A stretch of 64,000 bases of DNA from Conchocele bisecta (Eukaryota; Mollusca; Bivalvia; Lucinida; Thyasiridae): assembly GCA_029237695.1 (NCBI GenBank), contig CM055269.1, forward strand, positions 32,336,956-32,400,955, given 5' to 3'. The notes beneath the pieces are model-generated. The model made no database searches. It saw only the letters and a program-made list of their open reading frames with translations, and was not told where the DNA came from. Below, one piece after another: positions 20,920-32,348 of the stretch. The translations under genes were made by a program, and so were the position numbers. How positions within the stretch are numbered: position 1 is the first letter of the stretch; every line of letters starts with the position of its first letter.

Positions 20920-21025
20920 GTACGTGATGGTTGTACAGGATGGCAAGGTCACGGTCCTGAATGTCGAGGCTGACCCTGCCAAGGCCACGTGTAGCCGGGC
21001 GCAGGATGTCACCCCGCTACTCTAG
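20920..21025 (+). CDS. PRDX5: PRDX5-like exon 6: resolving cysteine and stop
   Basis: The exon completes the split Arg and then reads YVMVVQDGKVTVLNVEADPA and on through KATCSRAQDVTPLL to TAG at 21023-21025. The MVVQDG and LNVE blocks and the TCS cysteine (residue 176) match the C-terminus of PRDX5, where that cysteine (human Cys151) forms the intramolecular disulfide. Human PRDX5 ends in SQL, a peroxisomal signal; this protein ends in PLL, so no type 1 peroxisomal signal is visible. The acceptor is GTGCTGCAG. Confidence 0.92.
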
Positions 21026-21290
21026 ATCTCCCTCTAGCCCATTACATTCTGATGCACAGATACAGTATTAATTTCACGGTTGCGTCCACCACAGGCCTGA
21101 ATGCCACAGGTTGGAATGACGTTGTTTAGCCATGTGTAGACAGCAACAGCAGTAGCAACCAAATAGAGATTTGCCTCAGTTTGCCTTGCCTATCACTCCA
21201 TATACATTGACCTGTCTCATGAGAATAACCGGCTTAATAATGAGTTGGTCTTGACCATATTAGTATGCTTGTACAGCATGATAATGACCT
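21026..21290 (+). other. PRDX5-like 3' UTR, end not found
   Basis: This is non-repetitive sequence directly after the stop codon and before a MITE that starts near 21295. No clear AATAAA is present here, so the polyadenylation site is unknown. An AATAAA occurs further on (about 21770) but lies inside a MITE palindrome and may or may not be used. Confidence 0.4.
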
Positions 21291-21294
21291 AAAG

Positions 21295-21660
21295 TTTTAT
21301 TTCGTGGCACAGAGCTCTGAAGAGTATTATACCCCCATATGTATTTCCAATTCAATTCATATTTTACTTTTACAAATGTATTATTGATTTTCTTTCTTAA
21401 TATTAAATAGGGAACAAATGATAAAAAATCAAACAAATTCACTTCTTGAGCTGCAAAATGTGTTTGCTTTTTGCAGCTCAACTTAGTAAATTTTCAACTT
21501 TATTACAGTATTTTCACTACTCACTTGCGTTAATGATGACGTCAATACGTATTTTCACATTGCTGTGCGTATTTTGTACACCCACTTTTGATAATCGATG
21601 CATATTTTGCTAAAATAAGTGCGTAAAATACACCAATACACACCTTATCTGGAGCTTTGG
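21295..21660. mobile_element. MITE family U
   Basis: GAGCTCTGAAGAG at the left and CCTTATCTGGAGC at the right, with a central palindrome TTGAGCTGCAAAA/TTTTGCAGCTCAA. Its right end resembles family B, its core does not. Confidence 0.55.
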
Positions 21661-21714
21661 CGGCATCTTGAATGCTTCCCCAAACTTAATGTCAACCAGC
21701 CTGATTAGACTGCA

Positions 21715-22467
21715 CAGATAATTGATGGATTTACATTTATTGAGCATAGGCTGCATATTCAGCCTATGCTCAATAAATGTAAATCCAATAAAACTGATCT
21801 GGGGCCACACTAATCGAAAGTCAATAAGCCCAATTTTTGCCATATAGATTTATCATGCAACTTCTTACAAATAACGAGAATGTGTCGCTGCTATAGACGC
21901 TGCTATAGACCTGCATACACGTATGTACAAAGTTAATACTGACATATTTCATAGATTCTTTTGAACCATCTTTTTGAGAGATTCAAATTTTGGTCACCAA
22001 GGTATATTTGTGGAGAAATTTGATAAATACTCACATTTTCTGATTAGTGTACCGGTAATACATGTACATTTATTATAATGGTGATAAAATTAAAGAGGTC
22101 AGTGGGTAAAGGTGCTAAGTCCATAAGGAATTTCTAATCAACATTATAGTGCATTGGGCATGAATATATATAGGAAAGTGCACAATATGTAGGCCCCCCC
22201 CCCTTCAGAAATCCAGATTGTATTTTTTTTTTTTTTTTTTTTTTTTTAGGATTGTATGGACTGTTGAGATTTTCAAATACATGTATATGAGAAAAATGCA
22301 GTAGAATGCAGGAAATGGCATTCCTCGTTCAAGTTCCATGTGGGCGCCCCCCCCCCCCCCCCCCCCCTTCGTGAAATCCTGGACCCGCCACTGATTTGAG
22401 TATAATGTATAGTATAATATACTCGCAGTCCTACATATTGTTCATTTTCCTATAAATATTCATATTA
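21715..22467. other. Repeat fragments and unassigned sequence
   Basis: 21720-21792 is the central palindrome of family D. 22185-22395 is a family-M element with long C and T runs, ending CTGGACCCGCCACTG. 21793-22184 shows nothing recognised. Confidence 0.5.
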
Positions 22468-22672
22468 CAGTAGAACCTCTCTAAACCAGACACCCACCCC
22501 ATGCCATCTATGTCTGCTTAGTTGTATGTGTTTATTGTCATCTCTCATTGTTGATAACGTCTGTTCATGATCACAAACCACATATAACTGTTTTGCGGTG
22601 CCCATATGCCTGATTTACAGTGGAGCAGGTCCCCAGGGTGTCCGGTTTAGATAGGTTCCACTATATTTACAT
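22468..22672. mobile_element. MITE family G
   Basis: TACAGTAGAACCTCTCTAAA at the left; GGTGTCCGGTTTAGATAGG then TTCCACTATA at the right. Confidence 0.75.
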
Positions 22673-22930
22673 GGACATTCCATTATATGACCACAGCACA
22701 TGTAATGTCAATTGTGCCTTGAGACCCCAACATTATGCACCTACTTTAATATAATATATTATCATATTATATAAACATATGCAGATCCTGACCACATATA
22801 TATGATATATTTCTTGTTTCATGTGTGTATGGTTTGTCTAGCTACTTACATGTTCAATGACCAGACAGGGCTGATGGCAACTATTAAATATTTAGAAAGA
22901 AAATAATAGTCCTACAAATACGACCGGTAT

Positions 22931-23338
22931 TCACCCTTACATTGCTGAATTAAATTTTGACGTCTGCTGTTTATTTTTAGCTTCCATTTGTCTCGTCAAA
23001 ACATGGTTTGACAATACTTTAGAATCATTTTCAATGGAAATGATTCTCAAGTTATGTCAAACCATGTTATTATTTAGAAAGAAGACGACTTTCCCGCATA
23101 TTGAGCGTTAAAAGTGTTACAAGTTAGCTGACCTTATACAGACCTCCAGTTAAGGTGCGTAATTTGATCAACTTTGGGGAGACTTTCATTATTTCTTCGC
23201 CAAAGTTGGCAAGTTGGGAGTGCTTTAGAATCGTCTCGATGAGACGATTCTAAAGCATTCCCAACTTGCCATTTTTCGTGAAGAAATAAGAAAAATACCC
23301 GGAAAATTTGGTCCAATTACACGCCTTCACTGGAGCTC
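22931..23338. mobile_element. MITE family A copy followed by family T
   Basis: 22931-23113 has the CTTACATTGCTGAATTAAA end, GACGTCTGCTG and AATGATTCTCAAGT. 23143-23338 has CTCCAGTTAAGGTGCGTAA, a core TTAGAATCGTCTCGATGAGA and an inverted right end CTTCACTGGAGC. Confidence 0.65.
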
Positions 23339-23626
23339 TGCTTATATACATAGTCTGTTTGATATCTGCTTGATTGTTTCAGCACTAGTCACTTTCTGTT
23401 TGAAAATGTTACATGCATGTTACCTGCTTACAAATAATGTTGAAAATAAAATATCCAATTGATACACAAGTCGTGTATTATAAAATATTATACGTGTCCC
23501 GATTATTTATGACCGTGGAGCCAAAATACCATTTTTATGGTCGAGCCGTCTTGCAGAGATAGTATAGTGTGACATACAACAGTTAGCACAATGACATCCG
23601 AGTCTGCGTGTCTGTCGTCAAATGTT
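23339..23626. other. No recognised feature
   Basis: Unassigned sequence shorter than 300 bp between repeats. Confidence 0.5.
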
Positions 23627-24075
23627 TATGTTTGTTTGTTGGGGTTTAGCGGCCTATCAACAGCTAAGGTCATTTAAGGCCAGGTCAATGGGTTTAGTAC
23701 TAAATCCCATATATTACCTGTCCAAGTACATGTTTCAAGTGCATGTACAAATGGGGGGGGAAATCCCAAAATCAGAACGGAATATTTACAATGAAAAAAC
23801 TATACATGTATATTCAGCCCAGAAATCAGAATAATCCTGATCGGATGTCAGGTCCTCGCCACACCAGATTGGCTCCCTCCCAAAAGCAGTAGGATCAGTA
23901 ATAATCTTACTACCGGTACTTTTATAATGGGCTTTAACACAATTCAAGTCCCAGGTAACAAAAGAGCCAAAGATAAAAACGTACCTGAGGGCCAAACCAG
24001 GCAAATCATGATTCCTATAAGGAGGAACCCCTACCGTTAATTTACCCTTTGCTTGCTCTCGACCAACCACCCACT
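23627..24075 (-). repeat. SINE-like family K, copy 2
   Basis: TTTGTTTGTTGGGGTTTAGC through GGAATATTTACA and AGGTCCTCGCCACACCAGA to CTCTCGACCAACCACCCA. Frames here (for example 23786-24070) are repeat-derived. Confidence 0.6.
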
Positions 24076-24084
24076 GTCAAATGT

Positions 24085-24259
24085 TTAACCCATTCACTTC
24101 AGAATACACCTTTACAGTTATGAAATTATTAAATATTTCATTTTTGTTATTTCTCGATTAAAGTATATGTTGTGACCACTCATTTGAACCGTCTCGATGA
24201 GACGGTTCAAATGATGGTCGCAACATATACTTCTGAGCGCATAGAAGGAAAAGGGTTAA
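24085..24259. mobile_element. MITE family F with TTAA ends
   Basis: TTAACCCATTCACTTCAG at the left and AAGGGTTAA at the right. The central fold-back GAACCGTCTCGATGAGACGG has AAGTATATGTTG arms. Confidence 0.8.
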
Positions 24260-24675
24260 ATACCTTGTAGCTCTGCAAACCTAAGTCACATTGGTTTGAA
24301 ACTTGATATGCTTCTTTGTCATCATGTCATCATCCATACTTTCATTATGTATACCGCCCATCAACTTGCAACTTTGTCATCATGTATACTTGTAGCCCAC
24401 GCACATGCCCATATTTAGGCCATGAAAAATGTTTTTTTGGTTCTCGGATATCGCCGCGTCGTAATATGATCATGGGCATGTGCTAAAGTAAGCATCACAA
24501 AAACAGAAGTGCATGCTTAAAACACGAAAACGGTCAAGGTTGAAGAAACTTTTTGACACAAAAAAATGGCTACGTGTTTCCACAACCATGTGAAGGTAAA
24601 AAGGGTAATTTTAACGTACCATGATGAAGAAGCTTGTACAAACTTTTTCTGACGCAAAAAGATGGCTAAGTTTGT
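24260..24675. repeat. Degenerate tandem-repeat pieces (family J and relatives)
   Basis: 24480-24665 has CAAGGTTGAAGAAAC, GATGAAGAAGCTTGTACAAA and CTTTTTCTGACGC, the core unit of family J found again at 25431-25725, 44880-44990, 45170-45540 and 53100-53640. Confidence 0.5.
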
Positions 24676-25430
24676 TTTTTTGTTGGTGTTTAATGGCCTA
24701 TCAACAGCTAAGGTCATTTAAGGCCGGGTCAATGGGTTTAGTACTAAATCCCATATATTACCTGTACATGTTCAAGTACATGTACAAATTGGGGGAAAAT
24801 CCCAAAATCAGAACTGAATATTTACAATAAAAATATATATATTCTGCCCTGAAAGCAGAATAACCCCCCCCCCCCCTCCCCTGACTTGTTGCCAGGTCCT
24901 CGCCACACCAGAATCACTTGGGCCCCCTCCCAAAAGCAATAGGATCAGAAATAATCTTACTACTTTTATAATGGGCAATAACCCAGTTTTTTGTTTGTTT
25001 ATTAGGGTTTAACGGCCTATCAACAGCTACGGTCATTTAAAGCCGGGTCCATGTGTTTAGTACTAAATCCCATATATTACCTGTACAAGTACATGTACAT
25101 GTTCAAGTATATGTACAAATGGGGGGAAAATCCCAAAATAAGAACTGAATATTTACAATAACAAAACTATATATTCAGCCCTGAAATCAGAATAATCCTG
25201 ATCTGATGCCAGGTCCTCGCCACACCAGAATCACTTGGCCCCTCCCAAAAGCAGTAGGATCAGTAATAATCTTACTACTTTTATAATGGGCAATAACCCA
25301 ATTCAACTCCCAGGTAACAAAAGAGCCAAAGAACGTACCTGAGGGCCAAACCAGGCAAATCGTGATTCCTACAAGGAGGAACCCCTACCGTTAATTTACG
25401 CCGTCTCGTTCGCCCGACCAACCACCCACC
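24676..25430 (-). repeat. SINE-like family K, two copies head to tail
   Basis: Copies begin near 24676 and 24993 with TTTTTTGTTGGTGTTTAATG and TTTGTTTATTAGGGTTTAAC. The second runs to CCCGACCAACCACCCA. Confidence 0.6.
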
Positions 25431-25725
25431 CAAAATGGCTAAGTGTTTCCGCAAAAATGTGAGGGTAAAACAGGTGAAGGTCATGTTAATGACGGCATGA
25501 GTGTGTTCCAAATGCTCTCGTGTATCAAGTGTTCAAATATTGAAGCAATCCGTCAAGTAATATTAAAGTTATATCGTGATGACGAAGTTTGTACAAACTA
25601 TTTGACATTTCGGACGATCACAATGGCGACGGAAACAGCGGTGACTATAGTGTCGAGCCTTCTGCTAAAGCAGGCGCGAAACAAAATAAAGACGTTCCAA
25701 ATGATGTTCCCAATGGCACGTGAAG
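25431..25725. repeat. Family J core and end
   Basis: TGTGAGGGTAAAACAGG, CAATCCGTCAAGTAATATT and a terminal GGACGATCACAATGGCGACG with TTCTGCTAAAGCAGGCGC. The longest frame here and in the next repeat (25443-25946) is a chance frame through three different repeats. Confidence 0.5.
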
Positions 25726-25865
25726 CAGTTGGTTGGGAGCATGCAATGGGTATTCAAATGATTGGGATTCATCCTTACCAGAATCTCGACCGGAGAACTG
25801 GTTTGGCTCTCGAGTACATTGTTATGCCAACAACAATGCCAAAGACGTACCGAAGGGTCAAACCA
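25726..25865 (+). repeat. SINE-like family K fragment, opposite orientation
   Basis: GGGAGCATGCAATGGGTATT and GGGATTCATCCTTACC are the inverse of the right part of the K copies at 27682-28105 and 46302-46706. Confidence 0.6.
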
Positions 25866-27655
25866 GTAGCCTATTTCATCAACATTGCAAAGTATACTTT
25901 TCTAGCAAAGTATACTTTGAGAGAGAAATTTTCAATTTCAGGATAAATTTATTAATTTTTAGCTCGACTATTCGAAGAATAAGTAGAGCTTATGTTGTCA
26001 CCCCGGCGTCGGCGTCAGCGTCGGCGTCACGCCTTGGTTAAGGTTTTTAGTCAACCTTGTATATGTAATACTACTGGCCCTACACCCACCATACTTGCAC
26101 AACTTCATCTCCTAGTGATGTACATCAATAACCCCTGATCTATATTTGACCTTGACCTACATTTCCTCTTGAATTACTTAATTCTCCTTGGTTAACGTTT
26201 CTAGTCAACCTTGGTTAAGGTTTTTAGTCAAGCTTGTACATGCAATACTATTGTGCATACAGACACCATACTTGGACAACCTTTTCTCATAGCGATGTAC
26301 ATCAATAACCCCTGATCTATATTTGACCTTGACCTACATTTCCTCTTGAATTACTTACTTAATTCCCCTTGGTTAACGTTTCTAGTCAACCTTGGTTAAG
26401 GTTTTTAGTCAAGCTTGTGCATGGAATACTAGTGTGCATACAGACACCATGCTTGGACAACCTTTTCTCATAGGGATGTACATCAATAACCCCTGATCTA
26501 TATTTGACCTTGACCTACATTTCCTCTTGCATTACTTACTTAATTCCCCATGGTTAACGTTTTTAGTCAACCTTGGTTAAGGTTTTTACTCAATCTTGTA
26601 CATGGAATACTAGTGTGCATACAGACACCATACTTGGACAACCTTTTCTCATAGGGATGTACATCAATAACCCCTCATCTATATTTGACCTTCACCTACA
26701 TTTCCTCTTGAATTACTTAGTTAATTCCCCTTGGTTAAGGTTTTTAGTCAAGCTTGTATATGGAATATTCCTGGCCCTACACCCACCATACTTGGACAAC
26801 TTCATCTCCTAGTGATGTACATCAACAACCACTGACCTATATGTCACCTTCACCTACATTTAACCTTGAATTACTTAGTTAATTCCCCTTGGTTAAGGTT
26901 TTTAGTCAACCTTGGTTAAGGTTTTTAGTCAAGCTTGTACATGCAATACTATTGTGCATACAGACACCATACTTGGACAACCTTTTCGCATAGGGATGTA
27001 CATCAATAACCCCTGATCTATATTTGACATTGACCTACATTTCCTCTTCAATTACTTAGTTAATTCCCCTTGTTTAAGGTTTTTAGTCTAGCTTGTATAT
27101 GGAATATTCCTGGCCCTACACCCACCATACTTGGACAATTTCATCTCCTAGTCATGTACATCAATAACCCCTGACCTATATCTGACATTGACCTACATTT
27201 AACCTTGAATTACTTGCTTAATTTCCCTTCGTTAAGGTTTTTAGTCAACCCTGGTTAAGGTTTTTATGCAGGCCGGCCACATTGACCTACATTTAACCTT
27301 GAATTACTTACTTAATTTCCCTTGGTTAAGGTTTTTAGTCGACCTTGGTTAAGGTTTTTATGCAGGCCGCGGCCACCTTGTTTGTCAAGCTATGTGTACA
27401 TCGACAACCCTCGTAGTCGAGCTATGCTGTTCTCCTACAGCTCTTATTATACTGAATTTATTACATTATCACAGCCATTTTGGCTGTGATAATGTAATAA
27501 ATTCAGTATAATAATTCTGCATACTTTTAATCGTCAAATATATGCAGTCGTTAGTTCTATATGAAATAATGCATTTCTGGAAAAATAAATGACTACTCCC
27601 TCAAAGAATACTTTGCTAGATAACTATACTTTGCAATGTTGGTGAAATAGGCTAC
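25866..27655. mobile_element. MITE family E, copy 3, split by a 1.5-kb insertion
   Basis: The left part is 25866-25960 (GTAGCCTATTTCATCAACAT ... TTAATTTTT) and the right part 27446-27655 (ATTATACTGAATTTATTAC ... GGTGAAATAGGCTAC). Together they make one normal E element; the middle is the inserted tandem-cored element. Confidence 0.85.
25961..27445 (+). mobile_element. Tandem-cored element with AGCTCGACTATTCG end
   Basis: The left end is AGCTCGACTATTCG, followed by a CGGCGTCGGCGTCAGCGTCG run. The core is about eight units of 150-180 bp (GGTTAAGGTTTTTAGTCAA, ACATCAATAACCCCTGA, TTGACCTTGACCTACATT). The right end has GCAGGCCGCGGCCACC and TCGAGCTATGCTG...CAGCTCTT. Inserted in a T-run of a family-E element with no clear target duplication, as expected for Helentron-like elements. 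Non-coding. Confidence 0.75.
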
Positions 27656-27681
27656 GCTACATGTCTCTGGTAAGGATATGA

Positions 27682-28105
27682 TTTATTGGTGTTTAAAGGC
27701 CTATCAACAGCTACGGTCAAGGCCGGGCCAACGGTTTTGATCATGCATTTAACCTGCTGCATTAGGGGGAAACACCTAAAATCAGAACAGAATATTTACA
27801 TCGAAATAAATATAATATTCATCCCCGAAATTGGAATAACCGGACCTGATGCCATGTCCATTCCACACCAGTCACCTGGCCCCTTTCCCTAAAAGTGATA
27901 CCGGTAGGATTACTTTTATAAGGGGTGTAACCAGAGTGATACCGTACGATTACTTTTATAATGGGTGTAACCAGAGTGATACCGGTAGGATTACTTTTAT
28001 AAGGGGTGTAATCACATACAAGAAAGCCAATGTCGGAACTCCGGTAAGGATGAATCCCAATCGTTAAATAACCCATCGCATGCTCCCTCCCAACAAACCA
28101 CCATA
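27682..28105 (-). repeat. SINE-like family K, full copy
   Basis: From TTTATTGGTGTTTAAAGGCC to GCATGCTCCCTCCCAACAAA. Contains a local triplication of a 50-bp stretch with AGTGATACCGGTAGGATTAC (about 27893-28017). Confidence 0.6.
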
Positions 28106-28169
28106 AACTAGTTTGAACTCCTCTGCACATGCTAGAAGCACGACGGCGTTCCACTAACTGAATTGCGGA

Positions 28170-28240
28170 CAGTGCAGACCCTGATCAGACCGAGCTTGGT
28201 CTGGATCTTCACTGGTCGCAAAGGCCATAAGTCCTATTTT
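28170..28240. repeat. Short palindromic repeat family O
   Basis: CAGACCCTGATCAGAC ... GTCTGGATCTTCACTGG, with copies near 35965-36085, 42295-42375 and 63400-63475. Inverted arms TGATCAG/CTGATCA around a GC-rich loop. Confidence 0.5.
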
Positions 28241-28441
28241 TGAAATCACATTTCCCAACTCGGCACAGCAAAGCCATAAAGAATGCAGCTGAGTGTGAAC
28301 TCCCAGGCTAGGGAATGGATTGATACAAACAAACACAATTAAATGTGGTAGATATGTACATTTATTCCTTTACAGCTGATAAAATTCACACAATACATCC
28401 TGGTCTAAGAATTCATGCATACTTGCACTTTCTGGGATACT

Positions 28442-28665
28442 GGGGCTTGTTTCACTAAACTTTGTACGACTAAAATGTACGCACGTGCAAATTTAGGATC
28501 GTCTGGAAATTTCAATTGATGGATTTACATTTATTGAGCATAGGCTGCACATGCAGCCTATGCTCAATAAATATAAATCCAATGATTGTTTACAAGAAAA
28601 CATTGTTACTGTAGAATTTACAGACTACATGTATCATAATTTTGCACTTACATACATTCAGCAAG
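28442..28665. mobile_element. MITE family D
   Basis: GCTTGTTTCACTAAACTTTG at the left and the central palindrome TAGGCTGCACATGCAGCCTA; the right end is degraded. Confidence 0.75.
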
Positions 28666-29794
28666 TGCAACAGCTGCTTATATCAAACTGAGGGACGGTT
28701 GTCATCTACGGTTTTGTATTTATAACATTTATTCCAGTATTTATTGGCTATATGCAATATAACTTCAACCCGTTCTAACACTCTGGTACATGCAATCTAT
28801 ACAAATCGAAGTACTGCCACCAGAGCCTGAAATAAGGAACGGGTATATAGCATGTGACATTGACATACATTTTCTACTTAAATGATTTAGCAATTGTAAC
28901 CACTTTGTGTGTTAAATTATTTCCTAACCCACTATAATACCATTATTTGGCAACATTTAACTAAGCTATATGGCCTAGTTTCTTGTATATTCTTGTGAAT
29001 ATATTCAGCTATTGTCTACATTCAACCCATTCTAGAGATAACCTGTGTCTCGGTAATTTCAGTACTTTGATCTAATGTATGTTACAGTAACTGCATTGGT
29101 TCTAATTTGAAACGACAGCGTGTTGCAAAACTGTTACAACTGACACCAGTTGTTGCCAAACTTCTTGCTGAAATCATCCAATCGGAGCCAACCATGTTGA
29201 GACTTAGCTCTTTCTGTGATTGGGACCAATTTGTTGTTGGTCCAGAGACCCATATCCTTAAATTTCATTGTCTAAGTTCAGCGAATGTCGCGTTCTTCAT
29301 TCCAATTATCACTAATTATTATATTTAAACTCATTTGTTACGACGAATAGTAAATATAGCAGCTTCAGTGATTATGTTTTGCAAAAAATCTGCCGACTTT
29401 AGGAGAATTTTGACAATTAAGATTACATCACATCACGACGTGGTGAAGTCGTTTTGTCTTGATTTGGACGGAGATCGTCATATAAAGAACATATACTAAA
29501 CTTGTGCAATTTGTGCCAATAATTTATGGTACCAAAGGTTAAGCGTTTAATGTCCCAATCTTAATACAGTACATGTATACACAATATTGACTGCTATTAA
29601 AATGCAGCTAAATATCCCAGAAAGTTGTGCAAGTACACATAACTGCATAGATCAATACTGGTGTATGCCCTCTTAAGAAGTCATAATAACAAATGTTGTT
29701 TTATCATCATCAACAATATTAACAAACATCGCTACAGACAGGTCGCATAGTCACACATTACACATGTAATGCATTTCTTGCCTTTACACAAAAG
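28666..29794. other. No recognised feature
   Basis: About 1.1 kb of AT-rich sequence. A 73-codon + strand frame at 29107-29328 has no recognisable family and no splice support, so it is not called as a gene. Confidence 0.5.
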
Positions 29795-30122
29795 ATGCAA
29801 GTTGGCAGTTCTTTAGAATCTTCTTATGACGATTCTAATGAACTGCCACTTTGTATGCTGTTTTGTGGAAAGTAAAGAAGTATCAAAATATGCTGCCCAT
29901 CCGTAGGTGTGATTAACCCTTACAATGCTGAATTAAAAATTGTCGTCCGCTTTTTATTTTTTATTCTCCATTTTTCTCATCAAAAACATGATTCGACAGC
30001 ACTTTAGAATCATTTCCAATGGAAATGATTCTAATTTGCTGTCAAACCATGTTTTTATCGAGAGAAAAGACAAAATAAGAAACAACAGACGACAATTTTC
30101 GGTTCCCACAGTCTACGGGTTA
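29795..30122. mobile_element. Small fold-back repeat and MITE family A
   Basis: 29805-29870 is a fold-back (GGCAGTTCTTTAGAATC / GATTCTAATGAACTGCC). 29914-30122 is an A copy: TTAACCCTTACAATGCTGAA, TTGTCGTCCGC, core CATTTCCAATGGAAATG, right end ACGGGTTAA. Confidence 0.75.
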
Positions 30123-30791
30123 ACAAGTTCATACTGAGCAATTCATAGTACAACTGGATTACAGCTGAACCAACACATTCTGTACAAGTAATTACGTAAC
30201 TCGTTACCATGGAGACAAAATGTCTCCTCCCATGCACAAGAAACTAAAGCATTCTATGTTTTAGAATGGGCAAATGTTTCAGAATGGGCAAAAATAACCA
30301 TTTTATTTTTTGTTGTTGAAAGGAACGCAGGCTTGTCTAGGTTGCATCATTGCACTGATTTAATGTGACGCCGTTCGACCCATGCAACACCAGAGAAAGT
30401 AGTTGTGCCCCAGGTATGCATAAGAAGTTGATGCAGGAAAAGATAAGTCAGTCAATACATGCAAGTTATCTCTCAACTATAGAAACAAACAACTTATCAT
30501 TAACGTACATACATACATTATACATGTACAAAGTGACTATGAACATATTGGTTTGTCCATAAATCCCAGAATCCTTCATATCGAGTTATATACACACGAC
30601 AGTAAAACACAAAATTGAAACTAACTGTATTAGTATTCATTACACATGGTAGAGTTAGTAGGTGCATATTCCGTCAGAATCAACATTCATGTACAGTCGG
30701 ACCTCCCCGAACAAGTAGAACCAAATTTTGATTTTGTACAATGCGTTGCCCACTTTTCTAAACCAATCACTGACCAATACTACACCCCACT
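30123..30791. other. No recognised feature
   Basis: Unassigned; short frames only, no repeat family or exon signature seen. Confidence 0.5.
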
Positions 30792-31156
30792 TAACCCTTA
30801 CAATGCTGAATTAAATTTTGTCGTCTGCTGTTACTTTATATTTTTCTTTTTTTCTCTCATAAAAACATGGTTTGACTGCACTTTAGAATCATTTTCATTG
30901 AATCAATAGACAACATTATTAACGTAAAGGATGTTACTGTTTAAATATTGCTATTGACCCTCAATACGTGGGAGACAAATAATGTCGTCTGCTGTTTTTC
31001 ATTTTTGACTAATTCTTAACAAAACACCTGTTTTGACTGCACATGAGAGAGTGGAGACGATTCTCATGTGCTGTCAAAACAGGTTTTTATAGATAAATAT
31101 TGAAAATAAAACATTTCCAGTAGACGACAATTTAATTCAGCATAGTAAGGGTTAAG
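30792..31156. mobile_element. MITE family A, half copy plus diverged full copy
   Basis: 30792-30902 has the left half (TTAACCCTTACAATGCTGAA to the palindrome centre). 30955-31156 is a second copy whose core is different (CACATGAGAGAGTGGAGACG / ATTCTCATGTGCTGTC) but whose right end, CAGCATAGTAAGGGTTAA, is the same. Confidence 0.7.
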
Positions 31157-31896
31157 GCTAAATCTCGATATTAATTTACTTAAAAAATCAGAATGTGCAC
31201 AATAATGACTACTGATTAAATAGTCCTATTAATTTACGATCAATGACAAACAATCAGCAAATATCTTGATTAAACGTCCAACAAAACACATATATGGAAG
31301 CAATGATGCAGTATTATATAACAAAATTAATCAAAGTATAATTTAAATAAATAATTAAATAAATGTTATTGTACATGGACAAGGAAGTCTTCTATTTGAC
31401 GTTGATTGCTACAAATGGATCGCTGTAAAATGTATGCGGTGTCAACGCTGGAGTCAAGGGTATGTGCTTCTATTAAAAAAATTAGCTTGTACTCTTCAGT
31501 TCTCATGCTTGAAATAGGGAAGTTTGATTGGTTGCGGCTGAAGTGTGCGCAGTCTCGCCCATTAAAATTGGCTGATTTGGAGTACTAATTTGGAGAAAGT
31601 GCTCCGACACAAAGTTTTGTTCATTCTGTTGACACTGAATATATGTACAATACATGTGACCTGCCACAACAAGAAAATGCTTATTGAGGTTATGACCAAT
31701 GACATTAGGGAATCATTTCTGACAATTTGACAAAATTTCAGATCTGCATTCGTCAGTATGAATTGAATTGCTGGCTGGTCAGGCACTACACTGGTAATAT
31801 CAAGGCGATCCACGAAGGTCACGGTCATTCAAAGGACAGTGGGTGGATAGGCATCAATGTGAAGAGGTTTAGTAATGATATGACTAACGGATCTGC
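31157..31896. other. Mostly unassigned, with a family N fragment
   Basis: 31460-31620 contains GGAAGTTTGATTGGTTGC and related inverted sequence of family N. The rest shows nothing recognised. Confidence 0.4.
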
Positions 31897-32105
31897 GGGC
31901 CGTTTCACTAAACTTTGTATGACTAAAATGTTTGTAAGTGCACATTTAGGATCATCTGGAAATTTCAATTTATGGATTTACATTGCTGCATTTGCAGCCT
32001 ATGCTCAATAAATGTAAATCCAATAATTTTTTTTACAAGAAAACATTGTTAGAGACTACCGGTATCACAATTTTAGCCGTACAAAGTTTAGTGAAACGGC
32101 CCCCA
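31897..32105. mobile_element. MITE family D
   Basis: GGCCGTTTCACTAAACTTTG and inverted CAAAGTTTAGTGAAACGGCC ends. The central palindrome is partly deleted on its left arm. Confidence 0.8.
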
Positions 32106-32348
32106 GATCCGTTAGTAGTATCATTACCAAACCTCAGATATTCAGTAGTTGGACGTACGTCCAAAATTGTTGATGCCGACGATGACATAATTGTGACCGC
32201 TATGTCTCACTTTCCACCAACGTGGGCGAGACAAAGAAAACTCAATAAGCATCTATTTGTGAAGCAGAATGAGTGTGGCAGCTCAGCAGGCTCGGTACAC
32301 TGCCACAATTGAAAGGAACACATCCACATAGTACATGTACACATGACA
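32106..32348. other. No recognised feature
   Basis: Unassigned stretch of about 240 bp between a D element and a P element. Confidence 0.5.

Larger units (their letters stand above)
4045..21025 (+). other. PRDX5: Gene span: peroxiredoxin-5-like, six coding exons
   Basis: Six exons (4045-4137, 11541-11675, 14249-14379, 15221-15259, 17842-17897, 20920-21025) join in phase with GT/AG boundaries to give a protein of about 186 residues, if one base missing in exon 3 is allowed for. That fits mitochondrial PRDX5 (presequence plus about 160 residues). PRDX5 is an atypical two-cysteine thiol peroxidase that reduces H2O2, alkyl peroxides and peroxynitrite using thioredoxin. Seen here: an N-terminal presequence, the peroxidatic cysteine (residue 74), a middle cysteine (99, counted with the missing base restored) and the C-terminal resolving cysteine (176). 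Introns are 7.4, 2.6, 0.8, 2.6 and 3.0 kb and consist largely of MITEs. Odd points: valine in place of the first proline of the active-site motif, and the frameshift. It could be a divergent paralogue or a young pseudogene rather than the main PRDX5 copy. Confidence 0.9.

Noticed and set aside
25443..25946. Longest open frame in the window (167 codons)
   Set aside because: It runs through three different repeats (J, K and the start of E), has no coherent protein features, and its frame would be destroyed at each repeat junction in other copies.
29107..29328. 73-codon + strand frame
   Set aside because: No recognised family, no splice signals in suitable places, and no other exon nearby.
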